From the NCBI GenBank assembly GCA_036489775.1, contig DASXFC010000001.1, positions 1-64,000 on the forward strand: a DNA stretch of 64,000 bases. The letters are read 5' to 3'. Positions within the stretch are counted from its first letter, which is position 1, and each line of letters opens with the position of its first letter. Positions 1 through 7,380 of the stretch are shown in pieces. A model generated the notes under the pieces. It searched no databases. It was given only the letters and a program-made list of their open reading frames with translations, and was not told where the DNA came from. This stretch comes from Bog-473 sp036489775. GTDB lineage: Bacteria; Actinomycetota; Acidimicrobiia; Acidimicrobiales; RAAP-2. A program made the translations under genes and the position numbers.

Positions 1-736
1 GGATGGGCACGAGCGGCCCGGCCGCGGCGGGGACCTGGAGCGGGCCGTGGGTCCTCGCCATCAGGGTCGCCTGCCAGGTGTCGGCGGCGAAGGGAACCAC
101 GTTCGTGGTCGCCTCGGTCAGCACGAGGGCCAGGGAGTAGACATCGGCCTTGATGTCGGCCGGGCGGCTCATGGCCGTCTCCGGGGCCGCGTACCTGGCC
201 GTGCCGACGACGGCACCGGACGGGACGGTGAAGGAGGACTCCGCCACCGCCCGGGCCAGGCCGAAGTCGGCGACGTGCAACCGCCCCTCCCCGTCGAAGA
301 GGAGGTTGGCCGGCTTGATGTCGCGGTGGACCAGGCCGCGGGCGTGGGCATAGGCCAATCCCTCGGCCACCTCGGTGCCGAGCTTGGCCGCCTGGGCGTG
401 GCTGAGCCGGGTGCCCCGGTCGAACATGTCGCGCAAGGAGCCGCCACCGAGATACTCGAGCACCAGGTAGGGACCGTCGGCGTCCTCACCCCAGTCGAAG
501 ACCCGCAAGACGTGGGGATGGTTGAGCGAGGCCACTGAGCGCGCCTCGGCCCCGAATCGCCTCAGGAACGATTCGTCACTGGCCAACCCGGGTTGAAGCA
601 CTTTGACGGCTACGTAGCGCTGGAGCGACACGTCCTCGGCGAGGAAGACATGGGCAGAAGCGCCGGTGCCCAGGGCGGAGAGCAGCCGATAGCGCTTCCC
701 CAGGACCCGGCCGATGGAGTCAGAAATTAGGGGCAT
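1..736 (-). CDS. Serine/threonine protein kinase, N-terminal part (runs off window)
   Basis: Hanks-type Ser/Thr kinase domain of a likely membrane-anchored PknB-like signalling kinase; only the first 245 residues are inside the window. Reading from an ATG at 736, the protein starts MPLISDSIGRVLGKRYRLL, has the ATP-binding VAVK lysine at residue 45, the catalytic HRDIKPANLL motif with Asp139, the DFG motif with Asp157, and a GTARYAAPE activation-segment motif. The C-terminal half (transmembrane and sensor part, if any) is outside the window, so the subfamily cannot be named. It is transcribed in the same direction as ligA, 53 bases downstream of it, with a hairpin between them. The kinase call is secure; substrates are unknown. 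Confidence 0.93.
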   Translation of the reverse strand, partial: MPLISDSIGRVLGKRYRLLSALGTGASAHVFLAEDVSLQRYVAVKVLQPGLASDESFLRRFGAEARSVASLNHPHVLRVFDWGEDADGPYLVLEYLGGGSLRDMFDRGTRLSHAQAAKLGTEVAEGLAYAHARGLVHRDIKPANLLFDGEGRLHVADFGLARAVAESSFTVPSGAVVGTARYAAPETAMSRPADIKADVYSLALVLTEATTNVVPFAADTWQATLMARTHGPLQVPAAAGPLVPI

Positions 737-753
737 CGGGGCACTCGTAGGCT

Positions 754-777
754 ACCGACCGCTGCGTGGCGGTCGGT
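754..777 (-). terminator. Hairpin between ligA and the kinase gene
   Basis: A perfect inverted repeat of 9+9 bases (754-762 and 769-777) with a 6-base loop lies 13 bases past the ligA stop codon. There is no T-tract after it. Hairpins without a U-run are often proposed as terminators in high-GC actinobacteria, so it may end the mnmA-ligA transcript. It could instead be a processing or attenuation element ahead of the kinase gene. Confidence 0.5.
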
Positions 778-789
778 GGACACCCTGCC

Positions 790-2871
790 TCAATTGGGGA
801 TGTCGCCGGTCTCCAGCAAACGCTCGAAATCAGCCGCCGCCACGACCGGCGTGCCCAGGTCCTCGGCCTTCTTGGTCTTGCTGGCGCCTGGTGCGTCGCC
901 CACCACGACGGCAAACGTCTTCTTCGACACGCTGCCCGGCGAGGTGCCGCCCCTGCCCTCGATGGCCCCTTCGGCCTCTTCACGGGTGTAGCCCGGCACG
1001 GCGCCGGTCACCACCACCGCCTTGCCGGCCAACGTCTGGGCCACGTCCGGCGCGGCAGATTCACCCGTCGCTCCGGGCTCTTCGGTGGCCACGCCGGCGG
1101 CGCGCAGGCGCTCGATCACCGCCACGTTTGCCGGGGCGGCGACGAACTCGGCCACGCTGGCCGCGATCACGCCGCCGATGCCGTCGACCGCGGCCAGCTC
1201 GGCTTCGCTGGCCCCTTCGATGGCCTCGAGCGATCCCATGGCCCGGGCCACGGCTCGGGCGCCGGTGGGGCCCAGATGCCGGATGCCCAGCGCCACCAGC
1301 AACCGGCTGAGCGGTTGCTGGGTCGAGGCGGCTATGGCGCTGACCAGATTGGCGGCGCTGATGGCGGCGAAGCGCTCCAGTGCGGTGAGCTGCTCGACGC
1401 TGAGGCTGTAGAGGTCCGCCGGATCTTGCACCAGCCCGGCGTTCACCAGCTGGACGACCCGCTCCTCCCCCAGCCCTTCGATGTCCATGGCCGAGCGCGA
1501 TGCGAAGTGGGCGATGCGCTGCACCCGCTGGGCCGGGCACTCGATATTGGTGCAGTAGGTGTCGCTCTCACCGGCCAGCCGCACCAGCGGCGCACCGCAG
1601 GACGGGCAGTTGGTCGGGAAGACCCACTTGGGCTTGCGCCGCGACGGCACCCCGGGTCCGCTCTTGACCGGCCCCACCACTTCGGGGATCACATCCCCGG
1701 CCTTGCGCACGATCACCAGGTCGCCCGGGCGGACGTCCTTGAGCGCCACCTGGTCCTGGTTGTGCAGCGTGGCCACGCCGACGGTGGAGCCGCCGACGAA
1801 GACCGGCTCGAGCATGGCGAAGGGCGTGGCCCGCCCGGTGCGCCCGATCGACACCTCGATGCTCTTGAGCCGCGTCGTGCGTTCTTCCGGCGGGAACTTG
1901 AAGGCGATGGCCCAGCGCGGGGCGCGCGAGGTGGCACCCAGGCGGCCGTGCAGTTCGAGGTCATCCACTTTGCTCACGACACCGTCGATCTCATAGGGCA
2001 AGGTGTGGCGGGCCGCCGCCAGTTCCTCGCAGCGCGCGATGACGGCGCCGATGCCGACGACCTTGCGGGCGTCGGGGCTGACCGGAAGTCCAGCCTGGGC
2101 CAGCAGGGCCAGCGTGCCCGTCTGGGTGGCGGCCGGCCACGGGCAACCGCTCGGCGCGTCCTCGACCAACCCCACCTGATAGGCCCAGAAGAAAAGGGGA
2201 CGGCTGGCCGTGATGCTGGGGTCCTTCTGGCGCAGCGCGCCGGCCGCGGCGTTGCGCGGATTGACGAAGGCGCGCAGCCCGGCTGCTTCCTGCCGTTCGT
2301 TCATGGCCTTGAACTCGGCCAGGCGCATGTAGATCTCGCCCCGGATCTCGAGGCGGGCCGGAAAGGGCCCGGCGGCGGGATCGAGTTGGTGCGGCACGTC
2401 ACCCACCGTGGCCACGTTGGCGGTGACGTCTTCACCGGTCACCCCGTCGCCGCGGGTGGCGGCCTGCAGGAAGCGGCCCTGCTCGTAAGTGAGCGACATG
2501 GCCACCCCATCCACCTTTGGCTCGCTCGAGAAGGCCAGCGTGTCGAGATCGAGGTCGGGCAGCTGCCGGCGCAATCGGTCGGCCCAGGCCCGCAGCTCCT
2601 CCTCGCTGAAGGAGTTGTCGAGGCTCATCATGGGCACCCGGTGCCGGACCGGCTGGAACAGTCCCAGCGGCGCCGATCCCACCGTCTGGGTGGGTGAGTC
2701 CTCGGTCACCAGCTCGGGATGGTCGGCCTCTAGTTGGCGCAGTTCGCGGACGAGCAGGTCGAACTCGGCGTCGGGGATCTCGGGTGCGTCGAGGGTGTGG
2801 TACAACTCGTTGTTGTAGGCGATCTGCTGGCGCAACTCAGCGGCGCGCGCCGCCGCATCGGTCTTCGCCAT
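790..2871 (-). CDS. ligA: NAD-dependent DNA ligase LigA
   Basis: Seals nicks in duplex DNA during replication and repair, using NAD+ to adenylate an active-site lysine. The 693-residue protein has the full LigA order: N-terminal NMN-binding Ia region with IAYNNELYH near residue 17; adenylation domain with the KVDG nucleophile motif, Lys119; OB fold; a four-Cys zinc finger beginning CPSCGAPL; helix-hairpin-helix region; and a C-terminal BRCT domain in about the last 80 residues. The ATG at 2871 is chosen because it lies 2 bases after the mnmA stop and gives the usual N terminus (MAKTDAAAR); the open frame continues upstream inside mnmA. It is probably co-transcribed with mnmA. Length is slightly above the usual ~670 residues. 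Confidence 0.97.
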   Translation of the reverse strand: MAKTDAAARAAELRQQIAYNNELYHTLDAPEIPDAEFDLLVRELRQLEADHPELVTEDSPTQTVGSAPLGLFQPVRHRVPMMSLDNSFSEEELRAWADRLRRQLPDLDLDTLAFSSEPKVDGVAMSLTYEQGRFLQAATRGDGVTGEDVTANVATVGDVPHQLDPAAGPFPARLEIRGEIYMRLAEFKAMNERQEAAGLRAFVNPRNAAAGALRQKDPSITASRPLFFWAYQVGLVEDAPSGCPWPAATQTGTLALLAQAGLPVSPDARKVVGIGAVIARCEELAAARHTLPYEIDGVVSKVDDLELHGRLGATSRAPRWAIAFKFPPEERTTRLKSIEVSIGRTGRATPFAMLEPVFVGGSTVGVATLHNQDQVALKDVRPGDLVIVRKAGDVIPEVVGPVKSGPGVPSRRKPKWVFPTNCPSCGAPLVRLAGESDTYCTNIECPAQRVQRIAHFASRSAMDIEGLGEERVVQLVNAGLVQDPADLYSLSVEQLTALERFAAISAANLVSAIAASTQQPLSRLLVALGIRHLGPTGARAVARAMGSLEAIEGASEAELAAVDGIGGVIAASVAEFVAAPANVAVIERLRAAGVATEEPGATGESAAPDVAQTLAGKAVVVTGAVPGYTREEAEGAIEGRGGTSPGSVSKKTFAVVVGDAPGASKTKKAEDLGTPVVAAADFERLLETGDIPN

Positions 2872-2873
2872 GG

Positions 2874-3926
2874 TCAGATGGCGATGCCCGCGCCGACCAC
2901 CGAGTCCATCTCGCTGGCGTCGTAGAGCGCCACGGTCTGGCCGGGCGCCACCGGGCGCTGCGGCACGTCGAAACGCAGACAGAGACCACGCGTTGCCTGC
3001 TCCACCAGGCAAGGTGCCGGCCGGCCATGGGCACTGACCTGGGCCACCGCCCGGGCCCCGGACGTGATCGGCTGATCCACCCAGGTCAGGGTGGAGCCGG
3101 CCAGGGTCACGGTGTCGCACAGCGCCTCGACCGCACTGCCCACGGTGACCCGACGCGAAGGCACGTCCACGGCCACCACGTAGCGGCGGGCTCCATTGCT
3201 GCCATGACCCATGCCGCGTCGCTGCCCCAGGGTGACCAGCTCGACCGCATCGACCTCTCCGGCCGGGCGCCCCGCCGTGTCGACCACCTCTCCGGGGTGG
3301 AAGGCCATGCGCTCACCGAGAAAACCCTGGCGGCCCTGGACCCGGTTGATGAAGCAGACATCCTGGCTGTCAGGCTTGTTGGCGGTGCGCAGGCCCAGGC
3401 GAACCGCATGGTGGCGCACGGCCTCCTTGGTCATCTCGCCCACCGGCAGCAGGACCCGGGACAGGGCACGCTGGTCGAGCATCGACAGCACGTAGGACTG
3501 GTCCTTGGCCTGATCGGCACCGCGGCGAAGCCGCCAGCTGCCGTGGTGAGTCACCCGGGCATGGTGGCCGGTGGCCAGGCGGTCGAACCCGAGCCGGTCA
3601 CTGCGGGCCAGCAGGCGATCGAACTTGATGCTGCGGTTGCACTCGATACACGGATTGGGGGTGCGGCCCTGGGCATGGGCCTCCACATAGGGGGCGACGA
3701 CGTGCGTCTCGAAGTCCTCGGTCAGGTTGAAGACGTGGTGCTCGATGCCCAGCTGTTGCGCCACGCGACGGGCGTCGTCGACATCGGCCACCGAGCAGCA
3801 GCCCGAGTCGGACTCGCCGCCCCAGAGCTTGAGCGTGGCCCCGACGACCTCGTGACCGGCCTCCACCAGCAGAGCCGCCGCCACCGACGAGTCGACCCCC
3901 CCGGACATGGCCACCAGCACGCGCAT
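2874..3926 (-). CDS. mnmA: tRNA-specific 2-thiouridylase MnmA
   Basis: Inserts sulfur at C2 of the wobble uridine of Lys, Glu and Gln tRNAs, using ATP and a persulfide relay. The 350-residue protein opens MRVLVAMSGGVDSS; the SGGVDSS PP-loop at residues 8-14 binds ATP. The expected catalytic cysteines are present: Cys96 in the NPCIECN motif and Cys191 in SQDVCF. The C-terminal OB-like domain is complete. It lies 2 bases upstream of ligA on the same strand. A cysteine desulfurase that could supply the sulfur is encoded 2.2 kb upstream on the same strand, separated by the TetR cluster; the mnmA-desulfurase neighbourhood is common in actinobacteria, and these three regulator-region genes interrupt it here. 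Confidence 0.96.
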   Translation of the reverse strand: MRVLVAMSGGVDSSVAAALLVEAGHEVVGATLKLWGGESDSGCCSVADVDDARRVAQQLGIEHHVFNLTEDFETHVVAPYVEAHAQGRTPNPCIECNRSIKFDRLLARSDRLGFDRLATGHHARVTHHGSWRLRRGADQAKDQSYVLSMLDQRALSRVLLPVGEMTKEAVRHHAVRLGLRTANKPDSQDVCFINRVQGRQGFLGERMAFHPGEVVDTAGRPAGEVDAVELVTLGQRRGMGHGSNGARRYVVAVDVPSRRVTVGSAVEALCDTVTLAGSTLTWVDQPITSGARAVAQVSAHGRPAPCLVEQATRGLCLRFDVPQRPVAPGQTVALYDASEMDSVVGAGIAI

Positions 3927-4000
3927 CGTTTCAGTCTGTCAGAAGGGTGCGGAACCCCTTTTGACGCGCCGGCCGGCCCGCCGATCGGCGCGTCACGAGC

Positions 4001-4828
4001 TCAGCCGAACGTTTGCCTCTCGAGCGCCGTCTGAGATTCGGAGGGTTCGACTCCGAATACGGCCAATGCGAATTCGACCAGAACAGGGCACAAGCTCGGG
4101 AGGTCGCGCACCCGTCCGGTCCTGATGTAGGTATAGATGCGGCTGTAAACGCCGCCGATGACGAGGGGACCGAGCTCCTCGACCGGGAGGGCGAGCCCGC
4201 GGGTGGGCGTGGCGTTGAGGAACATCCCGAACGCCGCCTCGAACGCGCCGTCGATGCGACCACGCGCCTCGGGCCCCGCTTTGTGCACCTCGAGTGCGAA
4301 AAACCGGGCGAACGCCGGGTTGTCGGCCAGGACCTGAAGGAAGGACAGCAGACCGGCCTCGACCCGGTCTCTCCACGGCACGTCTCCTGCCAGGTAGGCC
4401 TCACCTGCGACATCGAAGAGCACCTCCACGCCCATGTCGTAGGCCGCCAGGAAGAGTTGCTCCTTCGATCGGTAGTGCTCATAGAAGGTGTTGAACGCCA
4501 CGCCGGCTTCCTGGCACAGGCGCTTGATCCCGACCGCTTCGTAGCCATACTCGGCCACCAGCTGGACGAAGGCATCAATCAGGCGCTCCTGCTGCATGGC
4601 GGCCACGTGAGCCCGAGAGTGGTGCTGGACGCCGAATCGCAGAAGCCGCTCGGGGTCCCGCGGCGAACGCGACCCTGGCAACTGGATCTTCCCTTCGCCT
4701 CTGGTGCTCGTCATGGTGAATTCAGACTCCGGGTCATCTGTCACGCGCGGCCGAACGATCCCTGCAGGCGCGGACAAGTCTGCAATCCTAGTTTCTGGAG
4801 TATCGGGGCCAGTCACGTCGGGCTGCAT
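4001..4828 (-). CDS. TetR-family transcriptional regulator, first of a tandem pair
   Basis: TetR-type repressor with an N-terminal helix-turn-helix (residues about 80-130: ERLIDAFVQLVAEYGYEAV...GVAFNTFYEHYRSKEQL) and a C-terminal ligand-binding domain. It is a close paralogue of the next gene upstream: both have FNTFYE-YRSKE, a DVPWR motif and, ahead of the HTH, a shared QLPG-RSP motif in a long N-terminal extension. The start is uncertain. The longest frame begins at ATG 4828, while an internal ATG at 4714 lies ten residues before the QLPG motif; neither has a convincing ribosome site. No obvious target is adjacent other than the small secreted-protein gene at 5690-6001. The ligand is unknown. 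Confidence 0.85.
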   Translation of the reverse strand: MQPDVTGPDTPETRIADLSAPAGIVRPRVTDDPESEFTMTSTRGEGKIQLPGSRSPRDPERLLRFGVQHHSRAHVAAMQQERLIDAFVQLVAEYGYEAVGIKRLCQEAGVAFNTFYEHYRSKEQLFLAAYDMGVEVLFDVAGEAYLAGDVPWRDRVEAGLLSFLQVLADNPAFARFFALEVHKAGPEARGRIDGAFEAAFGMFLNATPTRGLALPVEELGPLVIGGVYSRIYTYIRTGRVRDLPSLCPVLVEFALAVFGVEPSESQTALERQTFG

Positions 4829-4891
4829 CCCCGATCGGAAGCCATAAGCGCTCAGCTCGTTGTCACCGTGTATGCCCTGAGATTGTCGCCA

Positions 4892-5689
4892 CTAACCAAG
4901 CGCGGACGGTCCGACACCGAAGTCGGCGTTGGTGAACATGTGCGCGGCGAACGTCGTCAGGGTCGGGTTGAGGCTCGGCAGTTCGCTGATTCGGCCGGAT
5001 CGGATGTAAAAGTAGATCTGCTCGTAGATCGAGCCGACAACCAACGGCACCAGTTCGGTCGCCGGAATCGCCAACCCTGGTGCTGCTTCGACATTGGTGA
5101 ACATGGCCGAGGCCGCCTCAATCGACTGGTCGACTCGAGCTTGCCCGTGCGGGCCCGCCTTGTGGATCTCGATGGCAAAGAAGCGGGCAAAGATCGGATT
5201 GTCGGCCAACGTCTGCAGGAACGTCCCGAGCCCAACTTCCACCCGGCGGCGCCACGGCACGTCGTCGGAAAAATAGGCGGCGCTCGTCACATTGAAGAGC
5301 ACAGCGACGCCGGCGTCGTAGGCCGTCAGGAGAAGTTCTTCCTTCGAGCGGTACAGCTCGTAAAAGGTGTTGAACGCTACGCCAGCTCGACGGCAGATCG
5401 TCTTGATCCATGCTGACTCAAAGCCTTGTTCGACCACCACCTGGACGAAGGCGTCAATCAGACGGTCACGCTGGACCTCACTAACGAATTCGCGTGGCCG
5501 TAGCGAAGTCCCCGCCTTCAGGGCGCGGGACGGCTCGAGCGGGGACCGGTAGCCCGGCAGCTGCACGACACTCGCCTGTCGAACCACGATGCCCCCCATC
5601 TCGGCCGTGGGATCGGTCGACCAATCCTCAGATGTGGTGCCCGTCGACGCGACCGCGTTGGGCCGCGTCGACGGATCACCGCGTGCCAA
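4892..5689 (-). CDS. TetR-family transcriptional regulator, second of a tandem pair
   Basis: Paralogue of the TetR gene just downstream. HTH region DRLIDAFVQVVVEQGFESA...GVAFNTFYELYRSKEEL, then a ligand-binding domain of ordinary size. The N-terminal extension again carries a QLPG-RSP motif. The longest frame starts at a TTG (5689) that directly abuts the TAG stop of the secreted-protein gene, which would suit translational coupling; an in-frame ATG at 5599 lies 12 residues before the QLPG motif and is the alternative start. Sharing of the extension motif by both copies suggests it is functional rather than a mis-called start. The pair plus the secreted protein read as one transcription unit from a promoter near 6110. 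The ligand is unknown. Confidence 0.85.
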   Translation of the reverse strand: MARGDPSTRPNAVASTGTTSEDWSTDPTAEMGGIVVRQASVVQLPGYRSPLEPSRALKAGTSLRPREFVSEVQRDRLIDAFVQVVVEQGFESAWIKTICRRAGVAFNTFYELYRSKEELLLTAYDAGVAVLFNVTSAAYFSDDVPWRRRVEVGLGTFLQTLADNPIFARFFAIEIHKAGPHGQARVDQSIEAASAMFTNVEAAPGLAIPATELVPLVVGSIYEQIYFYIRSGRISELPSLNPTLTTFAAHMFTNADFGVGPSALG

Positions 5690-6001
5690 CTAGGGCAATG
5701 GGATGGTCGTCGCCTGACCGCCGGCTATGGCCACGATGTAGCCGCTCGATAGCGAGTAGTAGAGGCCGATCTCGGCGCTCGACGCGCAGGCAAAGGCACC
5801 GATGAAGGGGTCGGGAGCCCCGCCAGCCTCGAGCACGATGGTACCGATACCGATCGGGATGCTGATGGTCCCGTTGGGGCAGGTGGTTGCAGCGGCCGAT
5901 GCCGTGCTGGCGCCAGCCGCTCCACCGCCCAGGCCACCCAACAACCCGAGCCCACCCAGGCATGCGGCAGCGACGCCACCGGTCAGAAACTTACGAAACA
6001 C
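5690..6001 (-). CDS. Small secreted protein of unknown function
   Basis: 103-residue protein that I do not recognise. It starts at GTG 6001, supported by an AAAGGAG ribosome site seven bases upstream; the open frame extends further but has no better start. The N terminus (FRKFLTGG, then an Ala/Gly/Leu-rich stretch to ASTASA) is a typical Sec signal peptide with likely cleavage near residue 37. The mature part is about 65 residues, hydrophobic to neutral, rich in Gly, Ile, Ser and Ala, with two cysteines (TTCPNG and FACASS) that could form one disulfide. It is the first gene of a unit with two TetR regulators and has its own promoter, a palindrome at the predicted transcript start and a roughly 98-base leader. 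Confidence 0.7.
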   Translation of the reverse strand: MFRKFLTGGVAAACLGGLGLLGGLGGGAAGASTASAAATTCPNGTISIPIGIGTIVLEAGGAPDPFIGAFACASSAEIGLYYSLSSGYIVAIAGGQATTIPLP

Positions 6002-6042
6002 AAGCACTCTCCTTTCATGATGGAGTGCGCATGCGAAGAGGT

Positions 6043-6059
6043 AGCGCCAAGCTGGCGCT
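6043..6059 (-). other. Leader hairpin ahead of the secreted-protein gene
   Basis: Perfect inverted repeat AGCGCC (6043-6048) and GGCGCT (6054-6059) with a 5-base loop, within the predicted 5' leader of the gene starting at 6001. It may form an RNA hairpin; its function is unknown. Confidence 0.4.
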
Positions 6060-6083
6060 CCCGCCCCCCACTCGCCCCCGCCA

Positions 6084-6099
6084 TCCACGATTTCGTGGA
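6084..6099 (-). promoter_or_regulatory. Operator-like palindrome at a predicted transcript start
   Basis: TCCACGA-TT-TCGTGGA, a perfect 7+2+7 palindrome, begins about seven bases past the -10 box of the promoter for the secreted-protein gene. Position and symmetry fit a repressor operator. The two TetR proteins encoded downstream are the obvious candidates, but that link is inference. I did not see a second copy ahead of either TetR gene. Confidence 0.55.
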
Positions 6100-6105
6100 C
6101 CTTTC

Positions 6106-6135
6106 TATATAACTCTCATTGTCTTCGCACGTCAA
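6106..6135 (-). promoter_or_regulatory. Sigma70-like promoter of the secreted-protein/TetR unit
   Basis: On the minus strand TTGACG (6135-6130) is followed after 18 bases by TATATA (6111-6106), or after 17 by TTATAT, in an AT-rich pocket that stands out from its GC-rich surroundings. Transcription would start near 6099 and read into the gene starting at 6001. Confidence 0.65.
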
Positions 6136-6170
6136 CCGTCTACTTATGGTTTTTTAAGGCCCAGATTCCC

Positions 6171-7367
6171 TCAGCAATTTCCCAGCAGATCCGAGACCGT
6201 CAAGGGGACCAACTCGAGGGCCCGGGCCACATCGGCCTCACTGGTCCCCGGGCCCAAGGTGAAGCGCACGGCGCCCGCGGCCAGCGTGTCGGGTACCGCC
6301 ATGGCGCTGAGCACGTGGCTGGGCTCGAGGGCTCCGCTGGCACACGAGGAACCGGCCGAGGCGCAGATGCCGACCCGGCCCAGGGCCACCAGGAGCTCCT
6401 CGCGCTCGATGCCCTCGAGGCAGAGGTGCAGATGTCCCGGCAGCACCGGCGTGCCCGCGGGCACGGTGCGGCAGGCCAGAGAGACCGACGAGAGCAGACC
6501 GTCGGCCAGGCGATCACGCAGGACCGCCACCCGAATCGCCGCGTCGGATCGCTCGGCCTGGGCCAGACGCAAGGCGGTGGCCAACCCCACCGCCCCGGCC
6601 ACGTCCTGGGTGCCGCTCCGGCGCTCACGCTCCTGCCCGCCGCCGTGCAGCGCGGCGGCCACGGTGGCCGGCGCCCGCACGACCAGCGCGCCGGTGCCGA
6701 CCGGCCCGCCCACCTTGTGGGCGCTCAACCCGACCAGCCCGGCGTGCGCTGTGGCCACTCCGAGATCGAGGAACGCCGCCCCTTGCACGGCGTCGGTGAA
6801 GACGACGGCGCCGGGTGCCATCTCGGCCACCAGGCTCACCACCTCGGTCACTGGTTCGAGCACCCCGGTCTCGTTGTTGGCCAGCATCAGCGCGACCAAA
6901 CCGACGCCAACGTGGCGATCCAGCGCCTGGCGCACCGTGGCCGCCGTGAGGCAGCCCGTCTCGTCGACCGCCAGTTCGTGCACCTCAGCCAGCCCGGCGC
7001 GCGCCGCGGCCCGGCACGACTCGAGGACGGCCGGGTGCTCGACCGCCGAGGGCAGCAGCACCGGGCGCCCCGGGCCTCCAGCGCCGGCTTGGGCCAGTGC
7101 ACCCAGAGTGCCGAACACGGCCAGGTTGGCCGACTCCGTCCCGCCCGAGGTGAAGATCACCTCTCCCGGTTCACACCCGGCGAAGGCGGCCACCTCGTCG
7201 CGCGCCTCTTCGAGCAGGCGCCGGGCCCGCTGTCCCAACGGGTGCGTCCCGGTCGGGTTGCCCAGCGGCTCGGCGTGGACTGCGGCCATCGCCTCGGCCA
7301 CCTCGGTTCGTAAGGGTGTGGTGGCGGCGTGGTCGAGGTAGGTGAGGGTTCCCGTTGCCTCGCTCAC
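6171..7367 (-). CDS. Cysteine desulfurase (NifS/IscS family)
   Basis: PLP enzyme that removes sulfur from L-cysteine as an enzyme-bound persulfide for tRNA thiolation or Fe-S clusters. The 398-residue protein has the fold-type I landmarks: YLDHAATTP at residue 10, VEHPA with His111, PLP lysine Lys218 in SAHKVGGP, and the mobile-loop active cysteine Cys342 in SSCASGALEPSHVL. The short loop after the Cys and the general pattern fit the group I IscS/NifS type. The GTG start at 7367 lies 13 bases after the upstream aldehyde dehydrogenase stop, on the same strand. The mnmA gene 2.2 kb downstream makes MnmA a probable sulfur acceptor (inference). No iscU-like scaffold gene is nearby. Confidence 0.94.
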   Translation of the reverse strand: MSEATGTLTYLDHAATTPLRTEVAEAMAAVHAEPLGNPTGTHPLGQRARRLLEEARDEVAAFAGCEPGEVIFTSGGTESANLAVFGTLGALAQAGAGGPGRPVLLPSAVEHPAVLESCRAAARAGLAEVHELAVDETGCLTAATVRQALDRHVGVGLVALMLANNETGVLEPVTEVVSLVAEMAPGAVVFTDAVQGAAFLDLGVATAHAGLVGLSAHKVGGPVGTGALVVRAPATVAAALHGGGQERERRSGTQDVAGAVGLATALRLAQAERSDAAIRVAVLRDRLADGLLSSVSLACRTVPAGTPVLPGHLHLCLEGIEREELLVALGRVGICASAGSSCASGALEPSHVLSAMAVPDTLAAGAVRFTLGPGTSEADVARALELVPLTVSDLLGNC

Positions 7368-7380
7368 CGGTGGTAGGGCA

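Noticed and set aside
766..2697. Long open frame on the plus strand opposite ligA
   Set aside because: It is the complement of a well-conserved ligA; the predicted product is Gly/His/Arg-rich with no recognisable domain. The same applies to the long antisense frames opposite ileS (21378-24446), the thiolase operon and several others.
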